Below the pieces are notes generated by a model. The model was not told where the DNA came from. It ran no database searches and saw nothing but the letters and a program-made list of their open reading frames with translations. A program made the translations under genes and the position numbers. Of a stretch of 64,000 nt of DNA, positions 43,059-52,491 are shown in pieces; position 1 is the first letter of the stretch; every line of letters begins with the position of its first letter. The DNA comes from Streptomyces poonensis (GTDB taxonomy: Bacteria; Actinomycetota; Actinomycetes; Streptomycetales; Streptomycetaceae): the NCBI RefSeq assembly GCF_014650915.1, contig NZ_BMVW01000017.1, positions 1-64,000 of the forward strand, written 5' to 3'.

Positions 43059-44113
43059 TTGACCTTGTCCGCGGCCTTGGCGAGCGCGGCGACGTAGTCC
43101 TCCAGCACCCAGGAGATCGACAGGGGCGTCGGGTTCGCCGCGGTCGCCTCGGGGCCGGAGCCGGCGAGGAAGGCCGTGGAGCCGCGCTCGATGGCGGGGA
43201 GCTTCGACAGCAGGGGGTCCTCCTCGAGCGTCTTGAGGAGCTCGCCCTTCTCGTCGCCGTACCCGGTGATGATGTCGACGTCGTCGAACACGTCGATCTG
43301 CTCCGCGCTCTGCGTCCCGGAGAACTTCTCCGTGCCCTCGGAGAGCTTCGCGATGCTGTCCGGGATCTTCAGCCCGAGGTCCTCGAAGAACAGCGTCCGG
43401 GTGTCGTGCGCGCTGTAATAACCGATCTTGCTGACGTCACCCGGGTCGACGTGTGTCATGAACATCGCCGACTTGCCCTTGAGCTGCGGGTACTTGGCGA
43501 CGGTCTGCTCGATGTCGCCCTCGAGGTCGGAGATCAGCTTCTCGCCCTCGTCGGCGAGACCGATCGCCTTGCTGTTCATGCGGATGATCTCGCGCCACGG
43601 CGTCGCCCACGCGGCGTCCGGGTACGCCACCACGGGCGCGATCTCGCTCAGGGTGTCGTAGTCCTGCTGGGTCAGACCCGAGTAGGCGGCGAGGATGACG
43701 TCCGGCTTGGTGTCGGCCACGGCCTCGAAGTCGATGCCGTCGGTCTCGTCGAACAGGACGGGCGTGTCGGCCTTGAGCTCCTTCAGCCGCTCCTCGGTCC
43801 AGGGCAGGACCCCGTCGCCGTCGTCGTCGCCGAAGTTCGCCTTGGCCATGCCGACCGGGACGACGCCGAGGGCGAGCGGCACCTCGTCGTTGGCCCAGTT
43901 GACGGTGGCGACCCGCTTGGGCTTCGAGTCGATGGTGGTCGTGCCGAGGGCGTGCTTCACCGTCATGGGGAACGCGCCGGCGCTGCTGCCGCTCGCCTTC
44001 GCCCCCTTGTCGGCGGCGCCGTTGTCGGTGTTGTCGGACTGACCGCCGCAGGCGGAGAGGCCCAGTACGGCCACCGCTGCCACGGCGAGCGACCGAAGGC
44101 GATATGAACGCAT
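43055..44113 (-). CDS. Iron-siderophore substrate-binding lipoprotein
   Basis: A 352-residue FepB/FhuD-type (TroA-like) binding protein. The signal ends in the lipobox LSAC near residue 20. Then come PKRVATVNWANDEVPLALG, GIDFEAVADTKPDVILAAYSG, and a C-terminal ISWVLEDYVAALAKAADKV. This type often binds hydroxamate or catecholate siderophores; the ligand is not determined. ATG at 44113 is chosen because the signal begins there; an upstream frame would run into the iron box. Confidence 0.93.
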   Translation of the reverse strand: MRSYRLRSLAVAAVAVLGLSACGGQSDNTDNGAADKGAKASGSSAGAFPMTVKHALGTTTIDSKPKRVATVNWANDEVPLALGVVPVGMAKANFGDDDGDGVLPWTEERLKELKADTPVLFDETDGIDFEAVADTKPDVILAAYSGLTQQDYDTLSEIAPVVAYPDAAWATPWREIIRMNSKAIGLADEGEKLISDLEGDIEQTVAKYPQLKGKSAMFMTHVDPGDVSKIGYYSAHDTRTLFFEDLGLKIPDSIAKLSEGTEKFSGTQSAEQIDVFDDVDIITGYGDEKGELLKTLEEDPLLSKLPAIERGSTAFLAGSGPEATAANPTPLSISWVLEDYVAALAKAADKVK

Positions 44114-44142
44114 GATTCGTACTCCACTGTCCGGCAAGTCAG

Positions 44143-44161
44143 TTAGGTAAGGCTTGCCTTC
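44143..44161 (-). promoter_or_regulatory. Iron box (DmdR/IdeR operator)
   Basis: TTAGGTAAGGCTTGCCTTC matches 14 of 19 positions of the consensus TTAGGTTAGGCTAACCTAA and has a strong central AAGGC..GCCTT palindrome. It lies 30 bp before the binding-protein start, where DmdR1 with iron would block the promoter. Confidence 0.8.
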
Positions 44162-44249
44162 CGTGGACTCTAAGTGAGGGTGAACCGTGTCGCAATCGAT
44201 TCTTTGGGACAGCTGTTGTAGAGATCGGGACAAGCGGCGATGTGTGACC

Positions 44250-45074
44250 CTAGGCGCGGAACATCCCCGGAGTGAGTCCGGTCGTACGCCGGAACGCCAC
44301 GCCGAAGGCGCTCGCCGACCGGTAGCCGACCTGCTCCGCGACGGTCTCGACGTCCCAGCCCCGGGTGAGCAGCGCGACCGCGTGCTGCGCGCGGACCGTC
44401 GCGATCCAGCGCGCGAAACTGGTGCCCGTCTCGGCGTTGAACGCGCGCGTGATCGTGCGGGAACTGACGCCGAGCTCCGACGCCCAGTCCGCCAGCGTCC
44501 GCTGGTCGCCGGGGTTCTCGCGCACCGCCTCGGCGATCGGGCGCAGCAGTGCGGACGTGGGCGCGTGCACGAGCAGTTCGCGGGGCGACGGCTCCAGCAC
44601 GTCGAGCACCATGGCCTCGGTCGTCGCCCGTGAGGCGGGGGAGAGGCCGGGGTCGCCGAGCCGTTCCAGCAGCAGCCGCAGCAGCGGGGTCATCTCCACG
44701 GCCACGGGGGTGTCGGAGATGGAGGTCGTGGTGGCGTAGCCGAAGAAGCTCGCGCGCATCCGGGTGCCGGCGACCGCCGAACCGGAGTGCAGCGTGCCCG
44801 CGGGCATCCACAGCCCCAGCGCGGGCGTGACCGTCCAGACACGTGCGCCGACCACGGCCGTGGACGCGCCGCGCTCGTTCCAGAGCAGCTCGTGGAACGG
44901 GTGGGAGTGGTCGTTCCAGGTGGTGTCGCGGGCGAAGACCTCGCCATAGCCGAGGATGGTGAAGGGCGTGTCCACCGCGTCCGGCGCGAGCACGGGGAGG
45001 GAGCGGGTCTCACGGGTCATGCGCGCCCCGTGACCGGAATCGGGAGCGGGGCCGGGGTGGGGGACGAGTCGCAT
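44250..45074 (-). CDS. AraC-family transcriptional regulator
   Basis: A 274-residue regulator. An N-terminal cupin-like sensing domain (DHSHPFHELLWNERG, LWMPAGTLHSG) is followed by two helix-turn-helix units (RTLADWASELGVSSRTITRAF and VETVAEQVGYRSASAFGVAFR, ending TGLTPGMFR). Being next to the siderophore operon, it may be an activator of siderophore uptake, as AraC-type regulators often are in this position. Start ATG at 45074, with ATG at 45020 as an alternative. An 8-bp repeat array lies just upstream. Confidence 0.9.
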   Translation of the reverse strand: MRLVPHPGPAPDSGHGARMTRETRSLPVLAPDAVDTPFTILGYGEVFARDTTWNDHSHPFHELLWNERGASTAVVGARVWTVTPALGLWMPAGTLHSGSAVAGTRMRASFFGYATTTSISDTPVAVEMTPLLRLLLERLGDPGLSPASRATTEAMVLDVLEPSPRELLVHAPTSALLRPIAEAVRENPGDQRTLADWASELGVSSRTITRAFNAETGTSFARWIATVRAQHAVALLTRGWDVETVAEQVGYRSASAFGVAFRRTTGLTPGMFRA

Positions 45075-45093
45075 GCCCCCACCCTAGAAGTCC

Positions 45094-45129
45094 CTGGTCA
45101 ACTGGTCAGCTGATCAGCTGGTCAGCTGC
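45094..45129. repeat. 8-bp tandem repeats upstream of the AraC gene
   Basis: CTGGTCAA, CTGGTCAG, CTGATCAG, CTGGTCAG and a final CTGC in exact 8-bp phase. The centre is a perfect palindrome CAGCTGATCAGCTG. It lies 20 bp before the AraC start and 12 bp after the dehydrogenase stop. Confidence 0.8.
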
Positions 45130-45140
45130 AAGAGTCCTGA

Positions 45141-46130
45141 TCAAGGGACGACCACGATCTTCCTGCCGACCCCGGACGCGAACTGCTCCAGCGCCTGCGG
45201 GTACCGCTCCAGCGGCAGCCGGTCGCTGATGAAGACCTCCGGGTCCAGGACCCCGTTCGCGAACAGCTCCGCCGCGCGTTCGTAGCTGTGCAGGACCGCC
45301 ATGGAGCCCGTGATAGTGATCTCCTGGTTGTAGATGCGGTACGGGTCGATCTCCACGCGGGTCGCGTAGTCGGCGACGCCGAACTGGAGAAACGTACCCG
45401 CCTTCGCCACCCGGCCCAGCCCGTCCTGGATCGCCGCCGCGTTGCCGGTGGCGTCGATGACCAGGTCCCAGCCCTGGGGACGGTCGAGTTCGTCGGGGGT
45501 GGCGGCGGAGGCCGAGACGCCGAGCTGCTGGGCTGTGGCGAGGCGGGCCGGGTTCAGGTCCACCACGTCCACGCTCGCCGCGCCCGTGCGTTTGGCGAGC
45601 TCCAGCATCATCAGGCCCATCGTGCCGGAGCCGTAGATCAGGACGTGGGCGCCGAGACGGGACTGGAGGACGTCGTAGCCGCGGACCGCGCAGGACAGGG
45701 GCTCGATCAGGGCGGCGTCCTGGGTGCGGACGTGGTCGGGGAGTTTCACGCAGTTCGCCACCGGGGCCACGGCGTACTGGGCCGCGCCACCCGCCGTGGT
45801 CACCCCGATCGCCGCCCACCGCTCGCACAGGTTGTTGTGGCCCGTACGGCAGTAGCGGCACTCGTGGCAGTACAGGGACGGGTCCACCGCCACCCGGTCG
45901 CCGACCGCCACCTCGGTGACCTGGGTGCCCACCCCGACGACCTCGCCCGCGAACTCGTGCCCGGGAACGATGGGCAGCTTGGGCGCGAACTCGCCCTGGA
46001 GGATGTGGAGATCCGTGCCGCACAGGCCGCAGGCGGCGACCTCGACGACGACCTCGCGCGGCCCTGGCGTCGGGTCCGGGACCTCGGCGACGACGGCCTT
46101 CCCCACGGACTCGATGACGGCGGCCTTCAT
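45141..46130 (-). CDS. Zinc-dependent polyol/alcohol dehydrogenase
   Basis: A 329-residue medium-chain dehydrogenase. Catalytic zinc ligands are in CGLCGTDLHILQG and PGHEFAGEV; structural zinc cysteines are in YCHECRYCRTGHNNLC. The NAD-binding GSGTMGLMMLELAKRTGA follows, with an Asp after it (VVDLNPAR) that favours NAD. It closes the ABC operon with a four-base overlap, so it probably oxidises the imported substrate, most likely a sugar alcohol. Confidence 0.9.
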   Translation of the reverse strand: MKAAVIESVGKAVVAEVPDPTPGPREVVVEVAACGLCGTDLHILQGEFAPKLPIVPGHEFAGEVVGVGTQVTEVAVGDRVAVDPSLYCHECRYCRTGHNNLCERWAAIGVTTAGGAAQYAVAPVANCVKLPDHVRTQDAALIEPLSCAVRGYDVLQSRLGAHVLIYGSGTMGLMMLELAKRTGAASVDVVDLNPARLATAQQLGVSASAATPDELDRPQGWDLVIDATGNAAAIQDGLGRVAKAGTFLQFGVADYATRVEIDPYRIYNQEITITGSMAVLHSYERAAELFANGVLDPEVFISDRLPLERYPQALEQFASGVGRKIVVVP

Positions 46131-47017
46131 TTCACGGCTCCCAACGACAGGCCCTGGACCAGCTTGTCCTGGGCGGCGAACCCCGCGGCGAGCACCGGCA
46201 GGGAGATGACGAGCGACGCGGCGCACACCTTCGCCAGGAACAGGCCCTGGCTGGTGATGAAGCCGGTCAGGAAGACGGGGGCGGTCTCGGCGACCACACC
46301 CGTGAGCACCCGGGCGAAGAGCAGTTCGTTCCAGCTGAAGATGAAGCAGATCAGGGCGGTGGCGGCGATGCCCGGGGCGGCTATGGGGGCCACCACGCGC
46401 GCGAGGACCGTCGGCAGACGGGCGCCGTCGAGCTGGGCCGCCTCGATGACCGCGACCGGGACCTCCGCCAGGAAGGAGTGCATCATCCAGACGGCGATCG
46501 GCAGGTTCATCGACGTGTAGAGGACGACCAGCAGCCAGATGTTGTCCAGCAGGTCCGTGTTCTTGGCGAAGAGGTAGATCGGCAGCAGGCCCGCCACCAC
46601 CGGCAGCATCTTCGTGGAGAGGAAGAAGAACAGGACGTCCGTCCACTTCCGCACCGGGCGGATCGACAGCGCGTACGCCGCCGGCAGGGCCAGGACGAGG
46701 ACCAGGAGCGTCGAGGCCAGGGATGCCACCGTCGAGTTGATCAGCGCCGGCCAGGGGCTCGCGCCGCCCCCCACGCCGAAGAACTCGCGGTAGCCGTCCA
46801 GGGTGAGGGCGGCCGTGAAGGAGGGCGGGTTGGTCGCCGCGTCGGCCTCCGAGTGGAACGACGTCAGCGCCATCCAGGCGATGGGCAGGAAGAACAGCAG
46901 TCCGGCCAGCCAGGCGGCCACGCCCAGGCCGGCGCTCCTCCATCGGCGGGTGCGTCCCGTCCGGTGATCTCCGGGAACGCGGATCGCGGAGTTCGCGGTG
47001 TTCGCAGTGGCGCTCAT
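46127..47017 (-). CDS. Carbohydrate ABC transporter permease (MalG type)
   Basis: A 296-residue inner-membrane permease with six segments. The cytoplasmic coupling motif is EAAQLDGARLPTVLARVVAPIAAPG, and the C-terminus ends QGLSLGAVK as in MalG-type permeases. ATG at 47017 overlaps the MalF-type stop by one base; the stop overlaps the dehydrogenase start. Confidence 0.94.
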   Translation of the reverse strand: MSATANTANSAIRVPGDHRTGRTRRWRSAGLGVAAWLAGLLFFLPIAWMALTSFHSEADAATNPPSFTAALTLDGYREFFGVGGGASPWPALINSTVASLASTLLVLVLALPAAYALSIRPVRKWTDVLFFFLSTKMLPVVAGLLPIYLFAKNTDLLDNIWLLVVLYTSMNLPIAVWMMHSFLAEVPVAVIEAAQLDGARLPTVLARVVAPIAAPGIAATALICFIFSWNELLFARVLTGVVAETAPVFLTGFITSQGLFLAKVCAASLVISLPVLAAGFAAQDKLVQGLSLGAVK

Positions 47018-47958
47018 CAGCGCGACACCTCCTCGCGGAACAGCGACGACACCACGCGCAGCGCGAACGTCGCGATGATGATCGATCCGATGACGACGAG
47101 GACGCCCGCGGCGGAGGCGAGACCGTTCTCGTGGGCCTGGTAGAAGGTCTGGTAGACGGTGTAGGGGAGGTTCGCGGTGCCGAGGCCGCCCGAGGTGAGG
47201 GTGAAGACGGCGTCGAAGTTCTGAACGATGTAGATCGAGCCGAGCAGGGCGCCGAGTTCGAGGTAGCGGCGCAGATGCGGCAGCGTGAGGTGACGGAAGA
47301 TCTGCCAGTCGCTCGCGCCGTCCACGCGGGCCGCCTCGATCTGCTGGTGGTCGCGGCTCTGCAGCCCGGCCAGCAGGATCAGCATCATGAACGGCGTCCA
47401 CTGCCAGATCAGCGAGGCCTCCACCGCGAGCAGCGGCATCTCGGAGAGCCAGTCCGGCTGTGGGCCGCCCACATAGTGCAGCAACCCGTTGAAGAGGCCG
47501 TACTCGGGGTTGAAGAGCACATGTTTCCAGAGCAGGGCCGCCGCCACCGGGACCACCAGGAAAGGCGCGATCAGCAGGGTGCGGACCACACCCCGGCCCC
47601 GGAACCTCCGGTCCAGGAGGAGAGCGAGGAGCAGTCCCAGGACCAGGCTGACCAGGACGACCGTGACGGTCAGCACGATCGTCGTCCACACCGAGCGGCG
47701 CAGGTCGGGATCGGTGAGGACCTCCCCGTAGTTGCTGAAGCCCGCGAAGCGCCGGGCGTCCGGGTAGAGGGAGTTCCAGTCCAGGAAGGAGATCACCAGC
47801 GTCGCCACGAACGGCAGCTGGGTGACGACGATCATGAAGATCAGGGCGGGCAGCAGCGGGGCCCGGGTGGCCCAGGCGCGCAGCCGGGTGGAGGGCGGCC
47901 GGCCGGCGGCGGGAGCGGGTGGCGCGGCGGCGGCCGGGGGTGTCGTAATGGCGGTCAT
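47017..47958 (-). CDS. Carbohydrate ABC transporter permease (MalF type)
   Basis: A 313-residue permease with an Ala/Pro-rich N-terminus, six hydrophobic segments and the coupling motif EAARVDGASDWQIFRHLTLPHL. The conserved start region is PALIFMIVVTQLPFVATLVIS. It overlaps the binding-protein stop by one base (TGATG). No ATPase gene is in the operon, so a shared ATPase such as MsiK is expected. Confidence 0.94.
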   Translation of the reverse strand: MTAITTPPAAAAPPAPAAGRPPSTRLRAWATRAPLLPALIFMIVVTQLPFVATLVISFLDWNSLYPDARRFAGFSNYGEVLTDPDLRRSVWTTIVLTVTVVLVSLVLGLLLALLLDRRFRGRGVVRTLLIAPFLVVPVAAALLWKHVLFNPEYGLFNGLLHYVGGPQPDWLSEMPLLAVEASLIWQWTPFMMLILLAGLQSRDHQQIEAARVDGASDWQIFRHLTLPHLRRYLELGALLGSIYIVQNFDAVFTLTSGGLGTANLPYTVYQTFYQAHENGLASAAGVLVVIGSIIIATFALRVVSSLFREEVSR

Positions 47959-49325
47959 CAGCGTCCCTCGTATTCCTCGGAGACCTGCTCGGCGAGTTCC
48001 TGGGACTTGTCCAGGGCCGTCTCGACGGACTGGCGCCCGGCGACGGCCGCGCTGATCTCCAGGGCGACCTTGGTGCCGAGGTCGGTGAACTCGGGGATGC
48101 CGACGAACTGGATGCCGGGCGCCGGCCGCGGCTGCACCCCCGGATCGGTGGGCCGGGCCGCCTCGATGGCCTCACGGGTCATCTCCTGGAAGGCGGCGGC
48201 CTCCTCGCGATAGGCGGGGTTCTGGTACGTCGACGCCCGTTTGCCCGCCGGGACGTTGGACCAGCCGAACTCCTCCCCGACCAGCTCCTCGTACTCCTTG
48301 CTCGACGCCCAGGAGACGAACTCCCACGCCTTGTCGGTGTTCCGGGAGGCGTTCTGGATGCCCCACGCCCAGGTGTAGAGCCAGCCGGAGGACTCCGTCC
48401 TCTCGACCGGCGCCGGTACGTAGCCGATCTTGCCCTTGACGGGGGACTTGTCCGCCTCCAGGGATCCGGCCGCCGATGTGGCGTCGTACCACATGGCGAC
48501 CTTGCCCTGCGTCATGTTGTTCAGGCACTCGGCGAAGCCCGCCTGGGCGGCGCCGGACTCGCCGTGGGAGCGGACCAGGTCGACATAGAACTTGGTCGCC
48601 TTCTCGAACTCGGGGGAGTCGAGCCGTGCCGTCCAGTCCTGGTCGAACCAGGTGCCGCCGAAGGTGTTCACCACCGTGGTGAGGGGCGCCATCACCTCGC
48701 CCCAGCCGGGCAGGCCGCGCAGGCAGATGCCCTTCATGTCCCCTTCGGCGCCGTCGGCCTGCGCGGCGAGGTCGGCGACCTGCTGCCAGGTGGGGCGCTC
48801 GGGCATGGTGAGGCCCTGCTCCTCGAACACGTCCTTGCGGTACATCAGGAAGGACGACTCGCCGTAGAAGGGCTGCCCGTACGTCTTCCCGTCGTCGCCG
48901 GTCAGCGACTGGCGCATGGGTGCGAGGATGTCCTGCTCGTCGAAGTCCCGGTCCTCGGCGACATAGTCGTCCATCGCGCGCAGCCAGCCGTTGCGGGCGT
49001 AGATCGGGATCTCGTAGTTGCTCAAGGTGGCGACGTCGTACTGGCCCGCCTGGTTGGCGAAGTCCTGGCTGATCTTGTCGCGGACGTCGTTCTCCGGCAG
49101 GACGGTGAAGTTCACCTTGATGCCGGTCTCCGCGGTGAAGTGGGCGCGGGTGAGCTTCTGCAACTCCACCATCTGCGGGTTGTTCACCATGAGGACGTTG
49201 ATGGCGTCGCCACCCGAACCCGCCCCGCCGGCTCCGGTCCAGCAGCCGGAGAGCAGCGGGGCGAGCAGCGTCCCTGCGGCGGCCGCGGCTATCGCGCGTG
49301 GCCTCCGTCGGCTCGGGGTTCGCAT
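47958..49325 (-). CDS. Sugar-binding lipoprotein of an ABC importer
   Basis: A 455-residue family-1 solute-binding protein. A short Arg-rich N-terminus and the lipobox LLSGC mark a lipoprotein. The mature part has INVLMVNNPQMVELQKLTRAHF, FTVLPENDVRDKIS, FYGESSFLMYRKDVFEEQGL and AMWYDATSAAG. Related proteins bind sugar alcohols such as mannitol and sorbitol. It is the first gene of the importer operon, with a DeoR gene 100 bp upstream. Confidence 0.92.
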   Translation of the reverse strand: MRTPSRRRPRAIAAAAAGTLLAPLLSGCWTGAGGAGSGGDAINVLMVNNPQMVELQKLTRAHFTAETGIKVNFTVLPENDVRDKISQDFANQAGQYDVATLSNYEIPIYARNGWLRAMDDYVAEDRDFDEQDILAPMRQSLTGDDGKTYGQPFYGESSFLMYRKDVFEEQGLTMPERPTWQQVADLAAQADGAEGDMKGICLRGLPGWGEVMAPLTTVVNTFGGTWFDQDWTARLDSPEFEKATKFYVDLVRSHGESGAAQAGFAECLNNMTQGKVAMWYDATSAAGSLEADKSPVKGKIGYVPAPVERTESSGWLYTWAWGIQNASRNTDKAWEFVSWASSKEYEELVGEEFGWSNVPAGKRASTYQNPAYREEAAAFQEMTREAIEAARPTDPGVQPRPAPGIQFVGIPEFTDLGTKVALEISAAVAGRQSVETALDKSQELAEQVSEEYEGR

Positions 49326-49425
49326 GGATCGCTCCTGGACGTATGGGGATATAAAGGGTGCATCTGGGGTCAGTGAGGGGTGCGTCCGGCCCGTGCGGGG
49401 GCAGTGGGCCGAGGGGAAAGCGGGC

Positions 49426-50196
49426 TCAGACCCGGAGGACCTGCGGGCCGAGCATCGAGTAGCGGTGGGCCTCGGACGCGGGCAGCAGGGTGCTGGTGAC
49501 GATCGTGTCCAGGGCGCCGGCATCGGCGAAGCGGCAGAAACTGACCGCTCCGAACTTGGTGTGCACCCCGGCGAAGACGGTGCGCCGCGCGGCCCGGATC
49601 GCCTGCGCCTTGACCTCGCTGACGGCCGGGTCGGGGGTGGTGAGGCCGTGCTCGCGGGTGATGCCGTTGGCGCCGATGTACGCGAGGTCGATGACGAAGC
49701 CGGACAGCATCTTCGTCGTCCAGTGGTCGACGGTCGCGAGGGTGCCCGGGCGCACCCGTCCCCCGAGCAGCAGCACGGAGACGGTGCCGGCCTCGGCGAG
49801 CGCGCCCGCGACCGGCAGGGACGCGGTGACCACGGTCAGCGGCCGGTCCCGGGGCAGGGCCTCGGCGATGAGCTGCGGGGTGAAGCCCTCGTCGACGAAG
49901 ACGGTCTCGGCGTCACCGAGCAGGTCGGCCGCGGCGGCCGCGATCCGCCGCTTCTCGGGGACGTGGCTGGTGGCGCGGAAGGCGAGCGTCGTCTCGAACC
50001 CGGCGCTCTCCACGGGGTAGGCCCCGCCGTGGGTACGGCGGACGAGACCGTGGTCCTCCAGGGCGCGCAGATCACGCCGTACGGTCTCTTTGGCGACGCC
50101 CAGTTCGGCGGCGAGCGCGGTGACGTCGACGGACCCCGTACGGCGGGCGGCCGTGACGATGGCGCGCTGACGTTCTTCCGCACTCATGGCCGACAC
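49426..50196 (-). CDS. DeoR-family transcriptional regulator
   Basis: A 256-residue sugar-responsive regulator. N-terminal helix-turn-helix RRTGSVDVTALAAELGVAKETVRRDLRALEDHGLV (read in two parts), followed by the DeoR sensor domain with VFVDEGFTPQLIAEAL and CRFADAGALDTIVTS. GTG at 50196 is chosen because GGGAG lies six bases upstream; ATG at 50187 is possible. It probably represses the importer operon downstream, relieved by a phosphorylated sugar. Confidence 0.9.
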   Translation of the reverse strand: MSAMSAEERQRAIVTAARRTGSVDVTALAAELGVAKETVRRDLRALEDHGLVRRTHGGAYPVESAGFETTLAFRATSHVPEKRRIAAAAADLLGDAETVFVDEGFTPQLIAEALPRDRPLTVVTASLPVAGALAEAGTVSVLLLGGRVRPGTLATVDHWTTKMLSGFVIDLAYIGANGITREHGLTTPDPAVSEVKAQAIRAARRTVFAGVHTKFGAVSFCRFADAGALDTIVTSTLLPASEAHRYSMLGPQVLRV

Positions 50197-50436
50197 CCGC
50201 TCTCCCTTGAACTGTCGCTGCCCGTTCGGGCCCGATGGAGCCCCTGGGGGAAGTTCTACAGGCGGTGTGCGTCGCTGACCAGGTCTGTTGCGCGCCCGAT
50301 GGTGCCCGTCCGTGCCCGTTTCGCGGGCCGGCCGCCCGTGTCGGACCTGGGCGGAAGGTGGGATCGGGCAGGGCGTGTGCCCGAACACGACTGCGGGCGG
50401 GCCCGTTCGGTGCCCGCCCGCTCGATGCGAGGTGTG

Positions 50437-51246
50437 TCAGTACGGCCAGATCGGCGGGTCGTTCACGAAGTGCCCGCCGAGGGCGGCGTGCGCCGGGTTG
50501 TCCGGGTCGAGCTCGCCCTGCTCGGCGATCAGCTTCTCGGCGTACGGCTCGGAGTCGTCCTGGGGCTCGTAGCCCAGTGCGCGGGCGCTGGTGAGGTCCC
50601 ACCACAGGCGGGTGTTGGCGGAGGAGCCGTGGACGACGGTGTGCTGTACGCCGTCCGCCGTCAGGGCCGCGTGGAAGAGGCGGGCGCCGTCGGCCGGGCT
50701 CATCCACACCGACAGCATGCGGACGCTGGTGGGCTCGGGGAAGCAGGAGCCGATGCGCACCGAGACCGTCTCGATGCCGTGCCGGTCCCAGTAGAGCTGG
50801 GCGAGGTCCTCGCCGAAGCACTTCGACAGGCCGTAGAAGGTGTCGGGGCGGCGCGGGGTGTCGACGGGGATGAGGGGGTCGTCGCCCTGGGGCCGCGGGG
50901 TGTAACCGACCGCGTGGTTGGAGGAGGCGAAGACGATGCGCCGCACGCCCTCCTCGCGGGCCGCCTCGTACAGGTTGTACGTGCCCTCGATGTTCGCCTT
51001 CAGGATCTTCTCGAAGGGGGCTTCCAGGGAGATGCCCGCGAGGTGGATGATCGCGTCGGCACCGCGGACGGCCTCGCGCAGGGCGTCCCGGTCGGCGAGG
51101 TCCGCGACGATCGCGTCCGGTGCGCCGTCGACGGGGCGCATGTCGAGGAGGCGCAGCTCGTAGCCGTACTCCGGGAGCAGCTCCCGCATCAGGGTGCCGA
51201 GTCCGCCGGCGGCGCCGGTGAGCAGAACGGTGCGGGGAGCGGGCAT
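50437..51246 (-). CDS. udh: Uronate dehydrogenase-like NAD-dependent epimerase/dehydrogenase
   Basis: A 269-residue short-chain-type enzyme. NAD motif TGAAGGLGTLM, then LHLAGIS-like IIHLAGISLEAPFEKILKAN, FASSNHAVGY, catalytic Y138-x3-K142 (YGLSK) and VRIGSCFPEP. The HLAGIS, EKPFE-like, SSNH and RIGSC blocks match bacterial uronate dehydrogenase (galacturonate/glucuronate to aldarolactone). It is divergent from kdgD, the later step of the same oxidative route. Confidence 0.85.
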   Translation of the reverse strand: MPAPRTVLLTGAAGGLGTLMRELLPEYGYELRLLDMRPVDGAPDAIVADLADRDALREAVRGADAIIHLAGISLEAPFEKILKANIEGTYNLYEAAREEGVRRIVFASSNHAVGYTPRPQGDDPLIPVDTPRRPDTFYGLSKCFGEDLAQLYWDRHGIETVSVRIGSCFPEPTSVRMLSVWMSPADGARLFHAALTADGVQHTVVHGSSANTRLWWDLTSARALGYEPQDDSEPYAEKLIAEQGELDPDNPAHAALGGHFVNDPPIWPY

Positions 51247-51546
51247 CCTCGGGTCTCCTTGGGGCGGCAGGCCGTGGGCGTGTCATGACGGTCGTGCACG
51301 TGGATGTACGGCATTCACATGCGTGGACTGCGGAGACTAGTTAAGGATCTGCCACCTGTCGCGTCAAGTGCCGCGGGAGGATAGTGGCAGGTGCCCTCCG
51401 GAGGGGTGAATTCCGCTGCTGTGCGGCCTTGTTGGCGTGCTTGACCGGCCGCGGGGGGCGGCTTAGCTTGGTGCGCGTTCAGAAATGTAAACACCAATCA
51501 GAAGCGTGCACCAGTGCGTGCGCATGAACCTGCCCAGGGAGAGCCC
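51247..51546. promoter_or_regulatory. Divergent control region between udh and kdgD
   Basis: A 300-bp region. It contains an AT-rich stretch before kdgD (51480-51505, including ATGTAAACACCAATCAG), a GGAGGG/CCCTCC palindrome near 51393-51405, and paired CCACCTG/CAGGTG elements (about 51350-51393). They may be sites for a uronate regulator. No LacI-type box like those at 55851 and 59393 is seen here. Confidence 0.45.
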
Positions 51547-52491
51547 GTGACGTCAGCCCCTCTCGCCGCCCGACTCGGCGCGCCCGGCGGGCCGCTGTTC
51601 TTCCCCGTGACGGCGTACGGCCCGGACGGCGCGCTCGACCTCGACGTCTACCGGGCGCACGTCCGCCGGGGCGTCGAGGCCGGCGCCGCCGCCGTCTTCG
51701 CCTGCTGCGGCACCGGCGAGTTCCACGCCCTCACGCCCGAGGAGTTCCAGAGTTGCGTACGGGCCGCCGTCGAGGAGACGGCGGGACGGGTGCCGGTCCT
51801 GGCGGGCGCGGGCTACGGCACCGCGCTCGCGATCCGGTACGCGCGGCTGGCCGAGGAGGCGGGCGCCGACGGACTGCTCGCCCTGCCGCCCTACCTCGTG
51901 CTCGCCGCCCAGGAGGGCCTGCTGCGGCACTACCGCGAACTGGCGGCGGCGACCTCCCTCGACGTCATCGTCTACCAGCGCGACAACGCCGTGTTCACGC
52001 CCGCGACGGTCGCCCGGCTCGCCCGCACCGACGGCATCATCGGCCTCAAGGACGGCCTCGGCGACCTGGACCTGATGCAGCGGACCGTGAGCGCCGTACG
52101 CGGCGCGGTACCCGGCGGCTTCCTGTACTTCAACGGCCTGCCGACCGCCGAGATGACCGCGCTCGCCTACCGGGGCATCGGCATCACCCTCTACTCCTCC
52201 GCCGCGTTCTGCTTCGCCCCCGAGGTCGCGGTCGCCTTCCACCGGGCGCTCGCCACGGGCGACGACGCGCGCGTGGAGCGGCTGCTCGACGGCTTCTACC
52301 GCCCGTTCGTCGAACTCCGCGCCCAGGGCCGCGGCTACGCGGTGTCGCTGGTCAAGGCGGGCGTACGGCTGCGCGGTCTCGACGTCGGCGAAGTACGCCC
52401 CCCGTTGCACGAGCCGACGGAGGATCATGTCAAGCAGCTCGCGCAGCTGATCGAGCGCGGGTACGCGCTGCTCGACGAGGAGGAACAGTGA
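51547..52491 (+). CDS. kdgD: 5-dehydro-4-deoxyglucarate dehydratase
   Basis: DapA-superfamily enzyme that dehydrates and decarboxylates 5-keto-4-deoxyglucarate to 2-oxoglutarate semialdehyde. The 314 residues carry FFPVTAYGPDGALDLDVYRAH, CCGTGEFHALTPEEF, the KdgD-type VYQRDNAVF, and the Schiff-base lysine K178 in IIGLKDGLGD. GTG at 51547 is chosen, with AGGGAGAG upstream; a GTG at 51514 is also in frame. It overlaps the next gene by four bases. With udh it forms part of oxidative uronate catabolism; the aldarate dehydratase step is not in view. Confidence 0.88.
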   Translation: MTSAPLAARLGAPGGPLFFPVTAYGPDGALDLDVYRAHVRRGVEAGAAAVFACCGTGEFHALTPEEFQSCVRAAVEETAGRVPVLAGAGYGTALAIRYARLAEEAGADGLLALPPYLVLAAQEGLLRHYRELAAATSLDVIVYQRDNAVFTPATVARLARTDGIIGLKDGLGDLDLMQRTVSAVRGAVPGGFLYFNGLPTAEMTALAYRGIGITLYSSAAFCFAPEVAVAFHRALATGDDARVERLLDGFYRPFVELRAQGRGYAVSLVKAGVRLRGLDVGEVRPPLHEPTEDHVKQLAQLIERGYALLDEEEQ

